55,542 nucleotides of DNA from Rhizobiales bacterium Ga0077525 (GCA_001464835.1 LNDS01000026.1:1-55542), one strand, 5' to 3'. Shown: positions 16,585-26,665, numbered from the stretch's first letter. The notes: generated by a model from the letters alone, not told the origin. Made by a program: numbers and translations.

Positions 16585-18894
16585 TTACGCAGATTTAGCC
16601 GCCGCGATCGCGCTCCAGATGCGCGACGGCGTTGCCGGCATGTCGAAGTGCTTGACGCCGACCGTGCGCAACGCATTCAGCACCGCATTCATGCAGGCCG
16701 GCAGCGAGCCGGTCGAACCGGTTTCGCCGACGCCCTTGACGCCGAGCGGATTGTTCGGCGACGGCACGACGATATTGAACAGGTCCGGCGTCGGGATCAG
16801 GTGCGCACGCGGCATGCAGTAGTCCATAAAGCTGCCGGTCAAAAGTTGGCCGTCGGTTTCGTCATACTGGCAGTGTTCGCCGAAAACTTGCCCAGCGCCC
16901 TGCGCGATGCCGCCCGCGATCTGGCCGTCGGCCAGCACCTGATTGACGACATTGCCGATGTCATCGACCGCGGTGTAGCGGACGACATCGACCTTGCCCG
17001 TGTCAGCATCAATCTCGACCTCGACGACATGCGCGCCGCTGGGAAAGGCCAGCGAAATGCCGTATTCGGCCACGGTATCGAGCGGGCTCGGCACAATGGC
17101 GCAGCTTTTCTCGATGACTTTTGTCATCGTGATGTTTCGATCGGTACCGGCGATCGTGAACACGCCGTTGGCAAACTCGATGTCGCTGACCCCGGCTTCC
17201 AGTTCGTCGGCAGCGATCTTCTTGGCCTTGTCGATGATGATGTCGGCGGCGACGCGGTAGGCGCTGCCATACGAGAAGGTCGAGCGCGAGCCGATCGATG
17301 GATGACCGACGAGATGCGGTCCGTCCGGATCGCCCTGCTTCAGCGTGACCTTCTCGGCGTCGATGCCGAGCATGCGCGCCACCAGTTCCGGGAACACGGT
17401 TTCATGACCCTGCCCGCTCGGGCCGGCGATGTTGTGGATGATGGCGCGGCCGTCCTTGTCGAACAGCACCGCGACTTCGTCCTTCTTCATGCCGCCGCCG
17501 CCTGACGGCTCGACGAACACGGCCGAGCCGATGCCGCGCAATTTGCCCGCCTTGCGCGACGCCCGACGGCGCGCGGCAAAACCTTTCCAGTCGGCCTCTT
17601 GCTTGGCCTTGGCGGCGAGCGCATGAAAATCGCCACTATCGAACATCGCGCCGGTCAGCGTCTTGTAGGGGAACTGCGTCTTCTTGATCATGTTGCGGCG
17701 GCGCAATTCGAACGGGTCGATGTCGAGCTGGGCGGCTGCTTCATCGACCAGACGTTCGACGATGTAGTTCGCCTCCGGTCGGCCGGCGCCGCGATAGGCA
17801 TTGGTCGGCGCCGTGTTGGTCATCACCTGAATGTGCCGGCCATACATCGCCTCGACCTGATAGACGCCGGCGCCGATGACCTTGCCGTTGATCGAATTGG
17901 TGAAGGCGCCGGCATGCGCCAGATAGGCGCCGGAATCGCACAGCCACTCAGTGCGAATCGCCAGAAACTTGCCGTTGGCATCGTAAGCCAACTCGCCGCG
18001 CATCGACACGGCGCGGCCGTGATTATCGGTGAGAAAATCCTCGGAGCGGGTCGACAGCCACTTCACCGGGCGCTTGAGTTGCTTCGACAACAGCATCAGC
18101 GGCGGGTATTCCGGAAACGGCGCGGTGCGCGCGCCGAAGGCGCCGCCGACATCGGCCATCTTGACGCGGATTTTCTCGTGCGGAATGCCGGAGATGATCG
18201 ACAGTTCGTGGCCGAAGGACGGGCCACCTTGGTTCGGGCTGTAGAAATCATAGGTGTCGCTGGCCGCGTCATACGCAACGAGCGCGCCACGCACTTCCAT
18301 GGGATTGGGCGCGACGCGCGGACTTTCCGCGGTCAGCGTGACGGTGCCGGCGGCGCGGGCGAAAGCGTCGGCTGTGGCTTTCTCGTCGCCATACTCGAAA
18401 TCGAGGCAGACATTGCCCGGAATTTTGTCGTGCAGCAGCGCCGCGCCCGGCGCGGTCGCGCGCGCGTGGCCGATGATAACCGGCAAATCCTCGAACTCGA
18501 CCTCGATCAGATCGGCGGCATCGCGCGCCTGGCCTTGGGTCTCGGCGACGACGACGGCGATCTCCTCGCCGGCAAAGCGCACCCGGTCGCGCGCCAGAAT
18601 CGGACGTTCCGGCCACAGCAGACCTTGGCCGCCGCGCGACCCCGGCGGCGGCTGCAGCGGCGGCAGCGTGCCGAAGCCGGCGACATCCTTGCCGGTTAGC
18701 ACCGCAAGCACGCCGGGGCTGCGCTTGGCGGCCTCTACGTCGATCGACTTGACGATGGCATGGGCCCGGTCGGAGCGGCGGAAGCAGGCATAGACCTGGC
18801 CGGGCAGATTATGGTCGTTGGTGTATTGCCCCTGGCCGGTGATGAAGCGCTGGTCTTCGCGGCGGCCTTTATACTTGAACCCGATGTCCGACAT
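16585..18894 (-). CDS. Orphan molybdenum hydroxylase large subunit, form II CoxL-like
   Basis: A 769 aa xanthine dehydrogenase/CO dehydrogenase large-chain family protein. The N-terminal a/b hammerhead domain is followed by two Mo-pterin domains. The active-site loop reads AYRGAGRPEA, the form II signature, not the AYRCSFR loop of true CO dehydrogenase. The base-catalyst motif GVKGVGETG near the C-terminus supplies the conserved glutamate. No small [2Fe-2S] subunit or FAD medium subunit gene lies within the window, so its partners must be elsewhere or the gene is a free-standing paralogue. It lies 109 nt downstream of ridA on the same strand. Possible substrates are aromatic aldehydes or N-heterocycles. 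CO oxidation is unlikely. Confidence 0.9.
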   Translation of the reverse strand: MSDIGFKYKGRREDQRFITGQGQYTNDHNLPGQVYACFRRSDRAHAIVKSIDVEAAKRSPGVLAVLTGKDVAGFGTLPPLQPPPGSRGGQGLLWPERPILARDRVRFAGEEIAVVVAETQGQARDAADLIEVEFEDLPVIIGHARATAPGAALLHDKIPGNVCLDFEYGDEKATADAFARAAGTVTLTAESPRVAPNPMEVRGALVAYDAASDTYDFYSPNQGGPSFGHELSIISGIPHEKIRVKMADVGGAFGARTAPFPEYPPLMLLSKQLKRPVKWLSTRSEDFLTDNHGRAVSMRGELAYDANGKFLAIRTEWLCDSGAYLAHAGAFTNSINGKVIGAGVYQVEAMYGRHIQVMTNTAPTNAYRGAGRPEANYIVERLVDEAAAQLDIDPFELRRRNMIKKTQFPYKTLTGAMFDSGDFHALAAKAKQEADWKGFAARRRASRKAGKLRGIGSAVFVEPSGGGGMKKDEVAVLFDKDGRAIIHNIAGPSGQGHETVFPELVARMLGIDAEKVTLKQGDPDGPHLVGHPSIGSRSTFSYGSAYRVAADIIIDKAKKIAADELEAGVSDIEFANGVFTIAGTDRNITMTKVIEKSCAIVPSPLDTVAEYGISLAFPSGAHVVEVEIDADTGKVDVVRYTAVDDIGNVVNQVLADGQIAGGIAQGAGQVFGEHCQYDETDGQLLTGSFMDYCMPRAHLIPTPDLFNIVVPSPNNPLGVKGVGETGSTGSLPACMNAVLNALRTVGVKHFDMPATPSRIWSAIAAAKSA

Positions 18895-18934
18895 GGTCTT
18901 CCCTGCGTTTCTTTTCTTCTTAGCATTTTATTTT

Positions 18935-18984
18935 GACGCGTTTTCTTAACGCGAACCGGTACCCACTTCGCTCGAAAACGCTAT
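18935..18984. repeat. Palindromic repeat, degenerate relative of the 8142-8190 element
   Basis: Arms GCGTTTTC (18938-18945) and GAAAACGC (18974-18981) flank a central GAACCGGTACCCACTT core. The core resembles the AACCGGTGACCACTT core of the element at 8142-8190. It sits in the 109-nt gap between ridA and the CoxL-like gene. Such elements are dispersed repeats in rhizobial genomes. In RNA it would form a long hairpin. Confidence 0.75.
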
Positions 18985-19003
18985 GGCAACCGGGCCGGAC
19001 GCG

Positions 19004-19411
19004 CTATCCCGGCGGCAGCACTGCCGTCGCCTCGATCTCGACCTTGGCGCCGTCCTCGATCAGGCCCGCCACCACGATCGCCGACATGGCCGGAAAGTGC
19101 CGCCCGATGACGCGGCGATAGGCTTCGCCGATTTCTTTCTGGCGAGACATATACTCGGCTTTGTCGGTCAAGTACCACGTCAATCGCACAATGTGGGCAG
19201 GCTCCCCGCCGGCCGTGGCCAGAACCTGCACGATATTGGCGAGCGCCTGCTCAACCTGCGCGACAAAATCGGCACTGACCAACTTCGCATCGGCGCTCCA
19301 GCCGATCTGTCCCGCGATATGGACCTGACGGCCTTCGGCGACAATGCCATTGGCATAGCCTTTCGGCGTGGCCCAGGCTTCCGGCTGAACAACATGGATG
19401 TGATTTTTCAT
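19004..19411 (-). CDS. RidA/YjgF-family enamine or imine deaminase
   Basis: A 135 aa RidA-fold protein starting MKNHIHVVQPEAW, with AGQIGWSADAKLVSADFVAQ and the C-terminal VEIEATAVLPP block typical of the family. RidA proteins hydrolyse enamines/imines, and 2-aminomuconate deaminase belongs to this fold. It begins one base after the aryl-CoA ligase stop, as the last gene of the operon. There it could release ammonia from an aminated ring-reduction product of the 2-aminobenzoyl-CoA monooxygenase/reductase. The conserved arginine used by canonical RidA was not located with certainty, so the function is inferred from context. Confidence 0.86.
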   Translation of the reverse strand: MKNHIHVVQPEAWATPKGYANGIVAEGRQVHIAGQIGWSADAKLVSADFVAQVEQALANIVQVLATAGGEPAHIVRLTWYLTDKAEYMSRQKEIGEAYRRVIGRHFPAMSAIVVAGLIEDGAKVEIEATAVLPPG

Positions 19412-19412
19412 C

Positions 19413-21053
19413 TTAGGCCTGTGGCTGGCGCAAACGGAAGCGCTGGATCTTGCCGGTCTGCGTCTTCGGCAGAGCCTCGACGAAATGCACGGCGCGGGGA
19501 TATTTGTAGGGGGCGATGACGGCCTTGACGTGATCCTGCAATTTTTTGGCGCATAATTCGTCGCCGACCACGTTGGCGCGCAGCACGATGAAGGCGGCGA
19601 CGATCTCGCCGCGCTCGGGATCGCTGGCGCCGACCACGGCGCATTCGGCGACGTCGGCATGCGATAGCAGCGCCGCTTCGACTTCGGGGCCGGCGATATT
19701 GTAGCCGGCCGAGACGATCATGTCGTCGGCGCGGGCGACGAAATGGAAATAGCCGTCAGCATCCTGCATGAAAGTGTCGCCGGTCAAATTCCAGCCGTCC
19801 CGGACATATTCTTTCTGACGCTTGTCGGCGAGGTAGCGGCAGCCGGTCGGGCCGCGCACGGCGAGGCGGCCGATCTCGCCGAGCGGCGCCTCGTTCATGT
19901 CCTTGTCGACAATCTTTGCAACGTAGCCGCCGACCGGCTTGCCGGTGGCGCCGGGGCGCGCATCGCCGATGCGGTTGGTGATGAAGATGTGCAGGAGTTC
20001 GGTCGAGCCGATGCCGTCGAGGATCGGGGTCCCGGTCTTGCGCGTCCACTCCTCGTAAACCGGCGCCGGCAAGGTTTCGCCGGCGGAGACTGCGATGCGC
20101 AGCGACGACAGGTCGGCGCCCTTGTCCATCGCCGCCATCATGGCGCGATAGGCGGTCGGCGCGGTGAAGCAGATGGTCGCTTTGTAGGTTTCGATGATCT
20201 GGATCATGTTCGGCGGCGATGCGCTTTCCAGCAAAGTCGCGGTGGCGCCAAAACGCAGCGGGAAGATCGCCAGGCCGCCGAGGCCAAAGGTGAATGCCAA
20301 GGGCGGCGAACCGACGAAGACATCGTCGGGCGTGACGCCGAGCACTTCGCGGGCATAGCCGTCGGCGATCATCAAGAGATCGCGGTGGAAATGCATGGTC
20401 GCCTTCGGCTCGCCGGTGGTGCCGGACGTGAAGCCGAGCAGCGCCACGTCATCGCGGCCGGTCTTGACCGCGTCGAACTTCACAGGTTTGTCGAGCGCGA
20501 TGCGGTCCAGTTCGGCATCGTGGTTCGAGGTGCCGTCGAAGTTGACCACCTGCTTGAGAAACTTGCTGGTCTTGGCGCAGGCAATCAGTTCGTCGGCAAT
20601 GCGGCTGTCGCACAAAGCCAGCGCGATCTCGGCCTTGTCGACGATCTTGCCGAGTTCGCCGGCGCGTAGCATCGGCATCGTGTTCACGACGACGGCTCCA
20701 GCCTTCGTGGCGGCGAGCCAGGCCGCCACAAGGGCTGGATTGTTGCCAGAGCGGATCAGGACGCGGTTGCCCGGCTTGAGGCCGTAATTCTCGACCAGTG
20801 CATGGGCCAGCCGGTTGGTCCAGTCGGATAACTCCTTGTAGGTGCGGCGGCGGCCATTGCCGATCAGCGCCGTACGATCGCCAAAGCCGCGCTCGACGAG
20901 GCGGTCGGTCAGTTCGACGGCGGCATTGAGGTATTCGGGATACTGGAATTCCGGGCGGTCGAGCAGGATGTCCGGCCACTGATCGAACGGCGGCAGATTA
21001 TCGCGCGCGAACGTATCGACATGCGCGGTGGGGCCCAATGCTGCGTTTGCCAT
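19413..21053 (-). CDS. Aryl-CoA ligase, 2-aminobenzoate/benzoate-CoA ligase type
   Basis: A 546 aa AMP-forming ligase that activates an aromatic acid to its CoA thioester. The P-loop motif is LLGFTSGTTGEPKATMHFHR, the adenylate motif is DGIGSTELLHIF, the hinge is ARADDMIVSAGYNIAGPEVE, and the catalytic lysine is in KTQTGKIQRFRL. The FTSGTTGEPK variant and length match benzoate-CoA ligase family enzymes. Operon partners, especially the monooxygenase/reductase fusion, favour 2-aminobenzoate (the AbmG role) or salicylate as substrate. It is 2 nt downstream of the acyl-CoA dehydrogenase. Confidence 0.9.
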   Translation of the reverse strand: MANAALGPTAHVDTFARDNLPPFDQWPDILLDRPEFQYPEYLNAAVELTDRLVERGFGDRTALIGNGRRRTYKELSDWTNRLAHALVENYGLKPGNRVLIRSGNNPALVAAWLAATKAGAVVVNTMPMLRAGELGKIVDKAEIALALCDSRIADELIACAKTSKFLKQVVNFDGTSNHDAELDRIALDKPVKFDAVKTGRDDVALLGFTSGTTGEPKATMHFHRDLLMIADGYAREVLGVTPDDVFVGSPPLAFTFGLGGLAIFPLRFGATATLLESASPPNMIQIIETYKATICFTAPTAYRAMMAAMDKGADLSSLRIAVSAGETLPAPVYEEWTRKTGTPILDGIGSTELLHIFITNRIGDARPGATGKPVGGYVAKIVDKDMNEAPLGEIGRLAVRGPTGCRYLADKRQKEYVRDGWNLTGDTFMQDADGYFHFVARADDMIVSAGYNIAGPEVEAALLSHADVAECAVVGASDPERGEIVAAFIVLRANVVGDELCAKKLQDHVKAVIAPYKYPRAVHFVEALPKTQTGKIQRFRLRQPQA

Positions 21054-21055
21054 TG

Positions 21056-22222
21056 CTAGCGCTCCGCCGATGATAACAGCGACCGGGCGATGACGACCTT
21101 CTGGACGTCGGAGGCGCCCTCGTAGATGCGCAGCGCCCGGATTTCGCGGTAGAGCGTCTCGACCGGATGTCCCGACCGCACACCGTCGCCGCCGTGAATT
21201 TGCACCGCCTGATCGATGACACGCTGCGCCGCTTCCGTGGCATAGAGCTTGGCCATCGCCGCTTCGCGGGTGACGCGCGCCGCGCCCTGATCCTTGGTCC
21301 AGGCGGCACGATAGACCAGCAGCGCAGCGGCATCGATATCGAGCGCCATGTAGGCGAGATGGCCCTGCACCATTTGGAGATCGCCGAGCGGCGCGCCGAA
21401 CAGATTGCGCGTCGCGGCGCGCTTCAAGCTTTCATCAAGCGCACGGCGGGCAAAACCGAGCGCGGCCGCGCCGACCGTGGTGCGGAACACGTCGAGCGTC
21501 GCCATCGCGATCTTGAAGCCGTCGCCGGCCTTGCCGATCAGCGCATCGGCGGAAACGCGGAGGTTCTTGAACGTAAGCCGCGCCAGAGGATGCGGCGCGA
21601 TGACCTCAATTCGCTCGGTGATGGTGAGACCCGGGTTCGCCCCGTCAACGATGAAGGCTGACAGGCCGCGCGCACCGGGCGCCTCGCCGGTGCGGGCGAA
21701 GACGACATAGATATCGGCGATGCCGCCGTTCGAGATCCAGTATTTCTCGCCGTCGAGGATATAAGAGTCGCCATCCTTGCGGGCCGACGTGGTGATATTG
21801 GCGACGTCGGAGCCGGAGGCGGCTTCGGACAACGCGAAAGCCGCAATCGCCTTGCCGGTGCGCGTCTTCGGCAGCCAGGCGGCGCGTTGCGCCGATGTCC
21901 CGAACAGCGAGATCGGTCCGGCGCCGAGGCCCTGCATGGCGAAAGCGAAATCGGCCAGTCCCGAATGGCGCGCCAAGGTTTCGCGGGTCAGCGCCAGAGT
22001 GCGGACGTCGATCTTTTCAGCATCGCCCTCGCCCGGCGCGGTGTGCATGAGGAACCCGGCATCGCCGAGTTGCGCCACCAGCGCGCGGCAGGCAGCATCG
22101 ACATCGTGATGATCGACGGCTGTCAGATTGGCGCTCGCCCATGCTTCGAGCTTTTCGGCATAGGCGCGATGGCGCGGCTCGAAGAACGGCCAGGTGAGGA
22201 AACTCTTGTCCGGCATCGGCAT
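21056..22222 (-). CDS. Acyl-CoA dehydrogenase
   Basis: A 388 aa FAD acyl-CoA dehydrogenase, cytoplasmic. The FAD/substrate segment is [20 protein letters not shown], the middle motif is [19 protein letters not shown], and the C-terminal catalytic glutamate is in [19 protein letters not shown]. It probably oxidises a ring-derived acyl-CoA in the beta-oxidation-like stage of the pathway. It starts MPMPDKSFL at 22222 with GGGAG upstream and shares one base with the hydratase stop (TGATG). The open frame upstream is out-of-frame coding of the hydratase. Confidence 0.93.
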   Translation of the reverse strand: MPMPDKSFLTWPFFEPRHRAYAEKLEAWASANLTAVDHHDVDAACRALVAQLGDAGFLMHTAPGEGDAEKIDVRTLALTRETLARHSGLADFAFAMQGLGAGPISLFGTSAQRAAWLPKTRTGKAIAAFALSEAASGSDVANITTSARKDGDSYILDGEKYWISNGGIADIYVVFARTGEAPGARGLSAFIVDGANPGLTITERIEVIAPHPLARLTFKNLRVSADALIGKAGDGFKIAMATLDVFRTTVGAAALGFARRALDESLKRAATRNLFGAPLGDLQMVQGHLAYMALDIDAAALLVYRAAWTKDQGAARVTREAAMAKLYATEAAQRVIDQAVQIHGGDGVRSGHPVETLYREIRALRIYEGASDVQKVVIARSLLSSAER

Positions 22223-23031
22223 CAATCTCCCGCGAACACCGGTTTGCCCTTGGCGACGAAAGCCTCGTAGGCGCGGCGGAAATCCTGCGTCTGCATGCAG
22301 ATCGCCTGCGCCTGCGCCTCGGACTCGATCGCCATGTCGAGCGACATCGACCATTCCTGCTTGAGCATGGTTTTGGTCATCATGTGTGCAAAGGTCGGGC
22401 CATCGGCAAGCTGATGCGCCAGCTTGAGCGCTTCTGATTCGAGCGTGCCGGCATCGACCAGACGATTGAAGAAGCCCCAGCGCTCGCCCTCGTCCGCCGA
22501 CATAGCGCGGCCGGTGAACAGTAATTCCGATGCCCGGCCCTGACCGATGACGCGCGGCAGCATGGCGCAGGCGCCCATGTCGCATCCGGCAAGGCCGACG
22601 CGGGTAAACAGAAACGCGGTCTTGGCCTGCGGCGTTGCCAAGCGAATGTCGCTGAACAACGCGATCATCGCGCCGGCGCCAACGCAGACGCCATCGACCG
22701 CGGCGATCACCGGCTGCGGACAGGAATGCATCGCCTTGACCAGATCGCCGGTCATCCGCGTGAAGGCAAGCAAGCCCTTCATGTCCTTGTCGAGCAGCGG
22801 CCCGATGATGTCGTGCACATCGCCGCCGGAACAGAAATTGCCGCCGTTCGAGCCTACCACCACCGCCTTGACGTCGTCGGCATAGGTCAGCGCGCGGAAT
22901 GTGTCGCGCAGTTCGGCGTAAGACTCAAACGTCATCGGGTTCTTGCGTTCGGGGCGCTGCAACGTGATGTGCGCGACCTTGCCGTCGACGCGCCAGTTGA
23001 AATGCTTGGGTCTGTGGTCCAACATGTTCAT
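22222..23031 (-). CDS. Enoyl-CoA hydratase/isomerase
   Basis: A 269 aa crotonase-fold protein. The first oxyanion-hole segment is [20 protein letters not shown], and the second is [20 protein letters not shown] with [15 protein letters not shown]. It has a glycine-rich site and a cysteine where ECH has alanine. The catalytic glutamate pair of standard ECH is not both visible (DMGACAM replaces the EixxG pattern), so it may be a hydrolase or isomerase rather than a plain hydratase. Coupled to marR by ATGA and to the acyl-CoA dehydrogenase by TGATG. Confidence 0.9.
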   Translation of the reverse strand: MNMLDHRPKHFNWRVDGKVAHITLQRPERKNPMTFESYAELRDTFRALTYADDVKAVVVGSNGGNFCSGGDVHDIIGPLLDKDMKGLLAFTRMTGDLVKAMHSCPQPVIAAVDGVCVGAGAMIALFSDIRLATPQAKTAFLFTRVGLAGCDMGACAMLPRVIGQGRASELLFTGRAMSADEGERWGFFNRLVDAGTLESEALKLAHQLADGPTFAHMMTKTMLKQEWSMSLDMAIESEAQAQAICMQTQDFRRAYEAFVAKGKPVFAGD

Positions 23032-23519
23032 GGCTGCTTGTCTCCGCCGCGGCGATCCGCGGCCAATCCGCCGAGTTGATGAATGAGGGCTTCCGCCTGC
23101 GCGGCGTCGAAGCCGGCGAGCAATTCGTCGATCCAGCCTTCGTGCGCCTTAGCGACGACGGCGAATTGAGCCGCGCCCTTCGGCGTCAGCCGCACGATGT
23201 AGGAGCGCCGATCGCTGGCCGGCGCCTGGCGCAGCACGATCTTGTCGGCGGCGAGCCGGTCGATGATGCCGGTGACATTGCCGTTCGACACCATCAGCAG
23301 GCGCGACAATTCGGTCATGGTGATGCCGTTTTCGTTGCGCGCCAAAGCCGCCATGACGTCGAACTGCGGCAGCGTGATTGCGAATTCCTTGCGCAGACGC
23401 TCGCGCAGCTCGACCTCGATGCCGCGCGCGGCGCGCAACAACCGGAGCCACAGCCGCAGCCTTTGCTTGCTCAACGGGCGCGCGGCGCTACGCTCGCGCG
23501 GCTTGCTGTCGACATTCAT
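23028..23519 (-). CDS. MarR-family transcriptional regulator
   Basis: A 163 aa winged-helix regulator starting [12 protein letters not shown]. The DNA-binding region includes [20 protein letters not shown] and [20 protein letters not shown] followed by the [12 protein letters not shown] wing. MarR regulators of this group (BadR, CouR, HcaR-like) sense aryl- or acyl-CoA ligands. It lies inside the catabolic operon, coupled by ATGA on both sides, giving autoregulation. The inverted repeats at 26648-26665 and 29187-29206 are candidate binding sites. Confidence 0.92.
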   Translation of the reverse strand: MNVDSKPRERSAARPLSKQRLRLWLRLLRAARGIEVELRERLRKEFAITLPQFDVMAALARNENGITMTELSRLLMVSNGNVTGIIDRLAADKIVLRQAPASDRRSYIVRLTPKGAAQFAVVAKAHEGWIDELLAGFDAAQAEALIHQLGGLAADRRGGDKQP

Positions 23520-24277
23520 AACGGGCCTCCGGTCACGGCAATGGCCTGGCCGTTGATCGATGACGCGGCCGGCGAGCACAGCCAGAGCACGGTAGCGGCG
23601 ACCTCTTCAGGCTGGATAAGACGGCCATGCGCGTTGTCCTTGGCCAAGGCCGCGCGCGAGTCATCGGCGCTGCGGCCGGTCTTGGCGGAAATCTTGGTCG
23701 CCGCGGCATCCAGCAAAGGCGTATCGGTGAAGCCGGGGCACACGGCGTTGACGGTGATGCCTTTCGGCGCCAGTTCGATGCTCAGGGCTTTCATCAGGCC
23801 GACGACGCCATGCTTGGCGGCGACATAGGCCGCGACATAGGGATAGCCTTTGAGGCCCGCCGTCGAGGCGATGAACACGATGCGCCCGCCCGGCGCGCGC
23901 GTTACGTCCGGCAATGCCGCGCCGGCGGTGAGAAATGCGCCGGTGAGATTGACGTCGATCGCCGCCTGCCAGGTTTTGAGATCGATCTGGCCCGCCGGCG
24001 CGCTCGACGCCGCGCCGGCATTGGCGATAACGATGTCGATGGCGCCATGCGCCTTATTGGCGGCAATGACCATCGCGGCGCAATCGGCATCGCTGGTGAT
24101 GTCGGCGACAATCGCCGCCGTGCGCGGCAATTCCTTGGCCATGGCGTCGAGCGGCGCCTGACGGCGGCCAACGAGTGACAGCTTCGCGCCTTCCTTGCTC
24201 AAAGCACGGGCTATCGCCGCGCCGATGCCGGTGCCGCCGCCGGTGATCAGAACATGCTTGCCGTCGAGTGCGCCCAT
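23516..24277 (-). CDS. Short-chain dehydrogenase/reductase (3-hydroxyacyl-CoA type)
   Basis: A 253 aa classical SDR. The NAD site is LITGGGTGIGAAIA, the structural motif is VIANAGA, and the catalytic Ser-Tyr-Lys lie in FIASTAGLKGYPYVAAYVAA followed by KHGVV. It likely oxidises a 3-hydroxyacyl-CoA formed after hydration. The start at 24277 (MGALDGKHV) shares one base with the monooxygenase/reductase stop (TGATG). The end overlaps marR by 4 nt. Confidence 0.92.
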   Translation of the reverse strand: MGALDGKHVLITGGGTGIGAAIARALSKEGAKLSLVGRRQAPLDAMAKELPRTAAIVADITSDADCAAMVIAANKAHGAIDIVIANAGAASSAPAGQIDLKTWQAAIDVNLTGAFLTAGAALPDVTRAPGGRIVFIASTAGLKGYPYVAAYVAAKHGVVGLMKALSIELAPKGITVNAVCPGFTDTPLLDAAATKISAKTGRSADDSRAALAKDNAHGRLIQPEEVAATVLWLCSPAASSINGQAIAVTGGPL

Positions 24278-26580
24278 CACACTTTCCCCGTCAGCACGTC
24301 GGGGCGCGACTTGAGGCGATGCAACTGGTCGCGGCCGGGCCAATAGGGCTTCGGCCAGTTCGTGCCCCGATAGTGAGCGTCGGCGCCGGCGTGCAGCGTC
24401 CAGTACGGATTGGCGAGATGCGGCCGCGCCAGACAGACAAGGTCGGCGCGCCCCGCCATCAGGATCGAGTTGACGTGGTCGGGTTCGTAAATATTGCCGA
24501 CAGCGAGCGTGGCAACATCGGCTTCGTTGCGGATGCGGTCCGAAAACGGCGTCTGGAACATGCGGCCATAGACCGGCTTTGCCTCCAGCGAGGTCTGGCC
24601 GGCTGAGACGTCGATGAGATCGACGCCGGCGTCGCGCAGTATCTGCGATATGGCGACGGCTTCCTGCGGCGTGACGCCGCCATCGCCGACCCAGTCATTG
24701 GCGGAAATGCGCACCGAGATAGGTTTGTCACTCGGCCAAACGGCGCGCACGGCGCGGAACACGTCGAGCGGAAAGCGCATGCGGTTGTCGAGAGAGCCGC
24801 CGTAGTCGTCGGTACGCTTGTTGGTGAGCGGCGTGATGAAGGCCGACATCAGGTAGCCGTGCGCATAGTGCAGCTCCAGCCAGTCGAAGCCGGCGCGGTG
24901 GCCCATCTCGGCGGCGCGAACGAACTGATCGCGCACCTCGTCCATGTCTTCGCGGGTCAGTGCGCGCGGCGTCTGGTTATTCGGGCTCCACGGCACGCTT
25001 GATGCCGAGACGATCGGCCAATTGCCGGATTTCAGCGGCGTGTCGGATTCCTCCCAGCCGAGCTGGGTCGAGGCCTTCGGACCGGCGTGCCCGAGTTGCA
25101 AGGCAACTTTGGCGTCGGTCTCGGCGTGGATGAAATCGACGATGCGCCTCCACGCCTTTTCCTGCGCCTCATTGTAGAGGCCGGTACAACCCGGTGTGAT
25201 GCGGCCTTCCGGCGACACGCAGGTCATCTCGGTGAACACCAGTCCGGCGCCGCCCTTGGCGCGCTCGGCGTAATGCACGAAGTGCCAGTCGGTCGGCACG
25301 CCATCGACGGCGCGGTACTGCGCCATTGGCGAGACGACGACGCGGTTCTTCAATTCCACCCCGCGCACCTTCAAGGGCACGAACATCGGCGGTTTGGCGG
25401 CCTTCGGCACCTGGCCGGTGGCCTGCTGCTCGAACCACATCTCGGCCGCCGCCAGCCAGTCGGGGTCGCGGTCGCGCAGGTTCTCGTGGCTGATGCGCTG
25501 CGACCTTGTCAGCAACGAATAATTGAACTGCACCGGATCGAGATGCAGATAGCGCTCAACATCCTCGAACCATTCGGTCGAGTTGCGCGCCGAATTCTGC
25601 AAGCGCAGCACTTCCAGTCGGCGCTCTTCCTCGTAGCGCTTGAAGGCATCCGCCAGTGTCGGCTCGGTATCGACATAATTGGCGAGCGCAATGGCGCTTT
25701 CCAGAGCGAGCTTGGAGCCGGAGCCGACCGAGAAATGCGCGGTGGCGGCGGCATCGCCGAGCAGCACGACATTGCCGGTCGACCAGCGCTCACACAAAAC
25801 GCGATTGAAATTGAGCCAGGCCGAACCGCGCAGATGCTTGGCGTTCGACATCAGTGCGTTGCCGTTCAAATAAGCGGCGAAGATTTTCTCGCAGGCCTTG
25901 ATCGCCTCATCGCCCTGCATCGTGTCGAAGCCGGACTTGCGCCAGGTGTCTTCCGAACATTCCACAATGAAGGTCGCGGTGTCGGCATCGAATTGATAGG
26001 CGTGCGCCCAGATCCAGCCGTGCTCGGTTTCCTCGAAGATGAAAGTGAAGGCCTTGTCGAATTTCTGTTTGGTGCCGAGCCAGATGTATTTGCAGGCGCG
26101 CACGTCGATGTCGGGCTTGAACACATCGGCATGCGCGGCGCGGACGCGCGAATTGACGCCATCGGCGCCGACGATCAGGTCATAGTCTTTATAGGCATCG
26201 AGGCTTTGCGCCTCGGCCTCGAAGCGCAGATCGACGCCGAGCGCGCGGGCGCGTTCCTGCAATATGTTCAGCAGCCGCATGCGGCCGATGCCGGAGAAGC
26301 CGTGGCCGCCGGAGCGCATCACCGCGCCGCGATAATGCACCGCGACATCATCCCAATAGACGAAGCCGTCGCGAATGGCCTTGGCGCTGACCGGATCATT
26401 GCCATCGAGATTGCCGAGCGTGTCCTCGGAGAGCACCACGCCCCAGCCGAAGGTGTCGTCCGGCCGGTTGCGCTCGATGACGACGACATCGTGCGCCGGG
26501 TTGCGCAGCTTGAGCGAGATCGCGAAATAAAGGCCGCCCGGGCCGCCGCCCAGAATTACGGTTCGCATCGCCGCACGCAT
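24277..26580 (-). CDS. Bifunctional aryl-CoA monooxygenase/OYE-type reductase (2-aminobenzoyl-CoA or salicylyl-CoA)
   Basis: A 767 aa fusion. Residues 1-380 are a PHBH-type flavin monooxygenase ([53 protein letters not shown]). Residues about 395-767 are an Old Yellow Enzyme reductase ([53 protein letters not shown]). This layout is that of 2-aminobenzoyl-CoA monooxygenase/reductase, which hydroxylates and then reduces the ring, and of enzymes annotated salicylyl-CoA 5-hydroxylase/oxidoreductase. The first gene of a seven-gene overlapping operon. GGAG lies 7 nt upstream of ATG 26580. The exact CoA substrate is inferred. Confidence 0.93.
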   Translation of the reverse strand: MRAAMRTVILGGGPGGLYFAISLKLRNPAHDVVVIERNRPDDTFGWGVVLSEDTLGNLDGNDPVSAKAIRDGFVYWDDVAVHYRGAVMRSGGHGFSGIGRMRLLNILQERARALGVDLRFEAEAQSLDAYKDYDLIVGADGVNSRVRAAHADVFKPDIDVRACKYIWLGTKQKFDKAFTFIFEETEHGWIWAHAYQFDADTATFIVECSEDTWRKSGFDTMQGDEAIKACEKIFAAYLNGNALMSNAKHLRGSAWLNFNRVLCERWSTGNVVLLGDAAATAHFSVGSGSKLALESAIALANYVDTEPTLADAFKRYEEERRLEVLRLQNSARNSTEWFEDVERYLHLDPVQFNYSLLTRSQRISHENLRDRDPDWLAAAEMWFEQQATGQVPKAAKPPMFVPLKVRGVELKNRVVVSPMAQYRAVDGVPTDWHFVHYAERAKGGAGLVFTEMTCVSPEGRITPGCTGLYNEAQEKAWRRIVDFIHAETDAKVALQLGHAGPKASTQLGWEESDTPLKSGNWPIVSASSVPWSPNNQTPRALTREDMDEVRDQFVRAAEMGHRAGFDWLELHYAHGYLMSAFITPLTNKRTDDYGGSLDNRMRFPLDVFRAVRAVWPSDKPISVRISANDWVGDGGVTPQEAVAISQILRDAGVDLIDVSAGQTSLEAKPVYGRMFQTPFSDRIRNEADVATLAVGNIYEPDHVNSILMAGRADLVCLARPHLANPYWTLHAGADAHYRGTNWPKPYWPGRDQLHRLKSRPDVLTGKV

Positions 26581-26645
26581 CGGCCGGCTCCATCGTCGGA
26601 AGGTCGGAAGGCCAGTCTGCGCCGGGTCCTGGATGCCTGCAACAT

Positions 26646-26665
26646 AAATATTTTAGGTTTAAAGT
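26646..26665. promoter_or_regulatory. Candidate MarR operator upstream of the catabolic operon
   Basis: AT-rich segment in an otherwise GC-rich gap between the divergent monooxygenase/reductase and the FAD monooxygenase. It contains ATATTTTAGGTTTAAAG, an imperfect TTTTA-N4-TAAA inverted repeat. The reverse strand of 29187-29206 contains the related ATATTTTAGATATAAAAC. A shared operator for the operon's MarR protein is inferred. Confidence 0.5.

Noticed and set aside
16585..18894. Aerobic carbon monoxide dehydrogenase
   Set aside because: The active-site loop is AYRGAGR, not AYRCSFR, and the partner subunits are missing.
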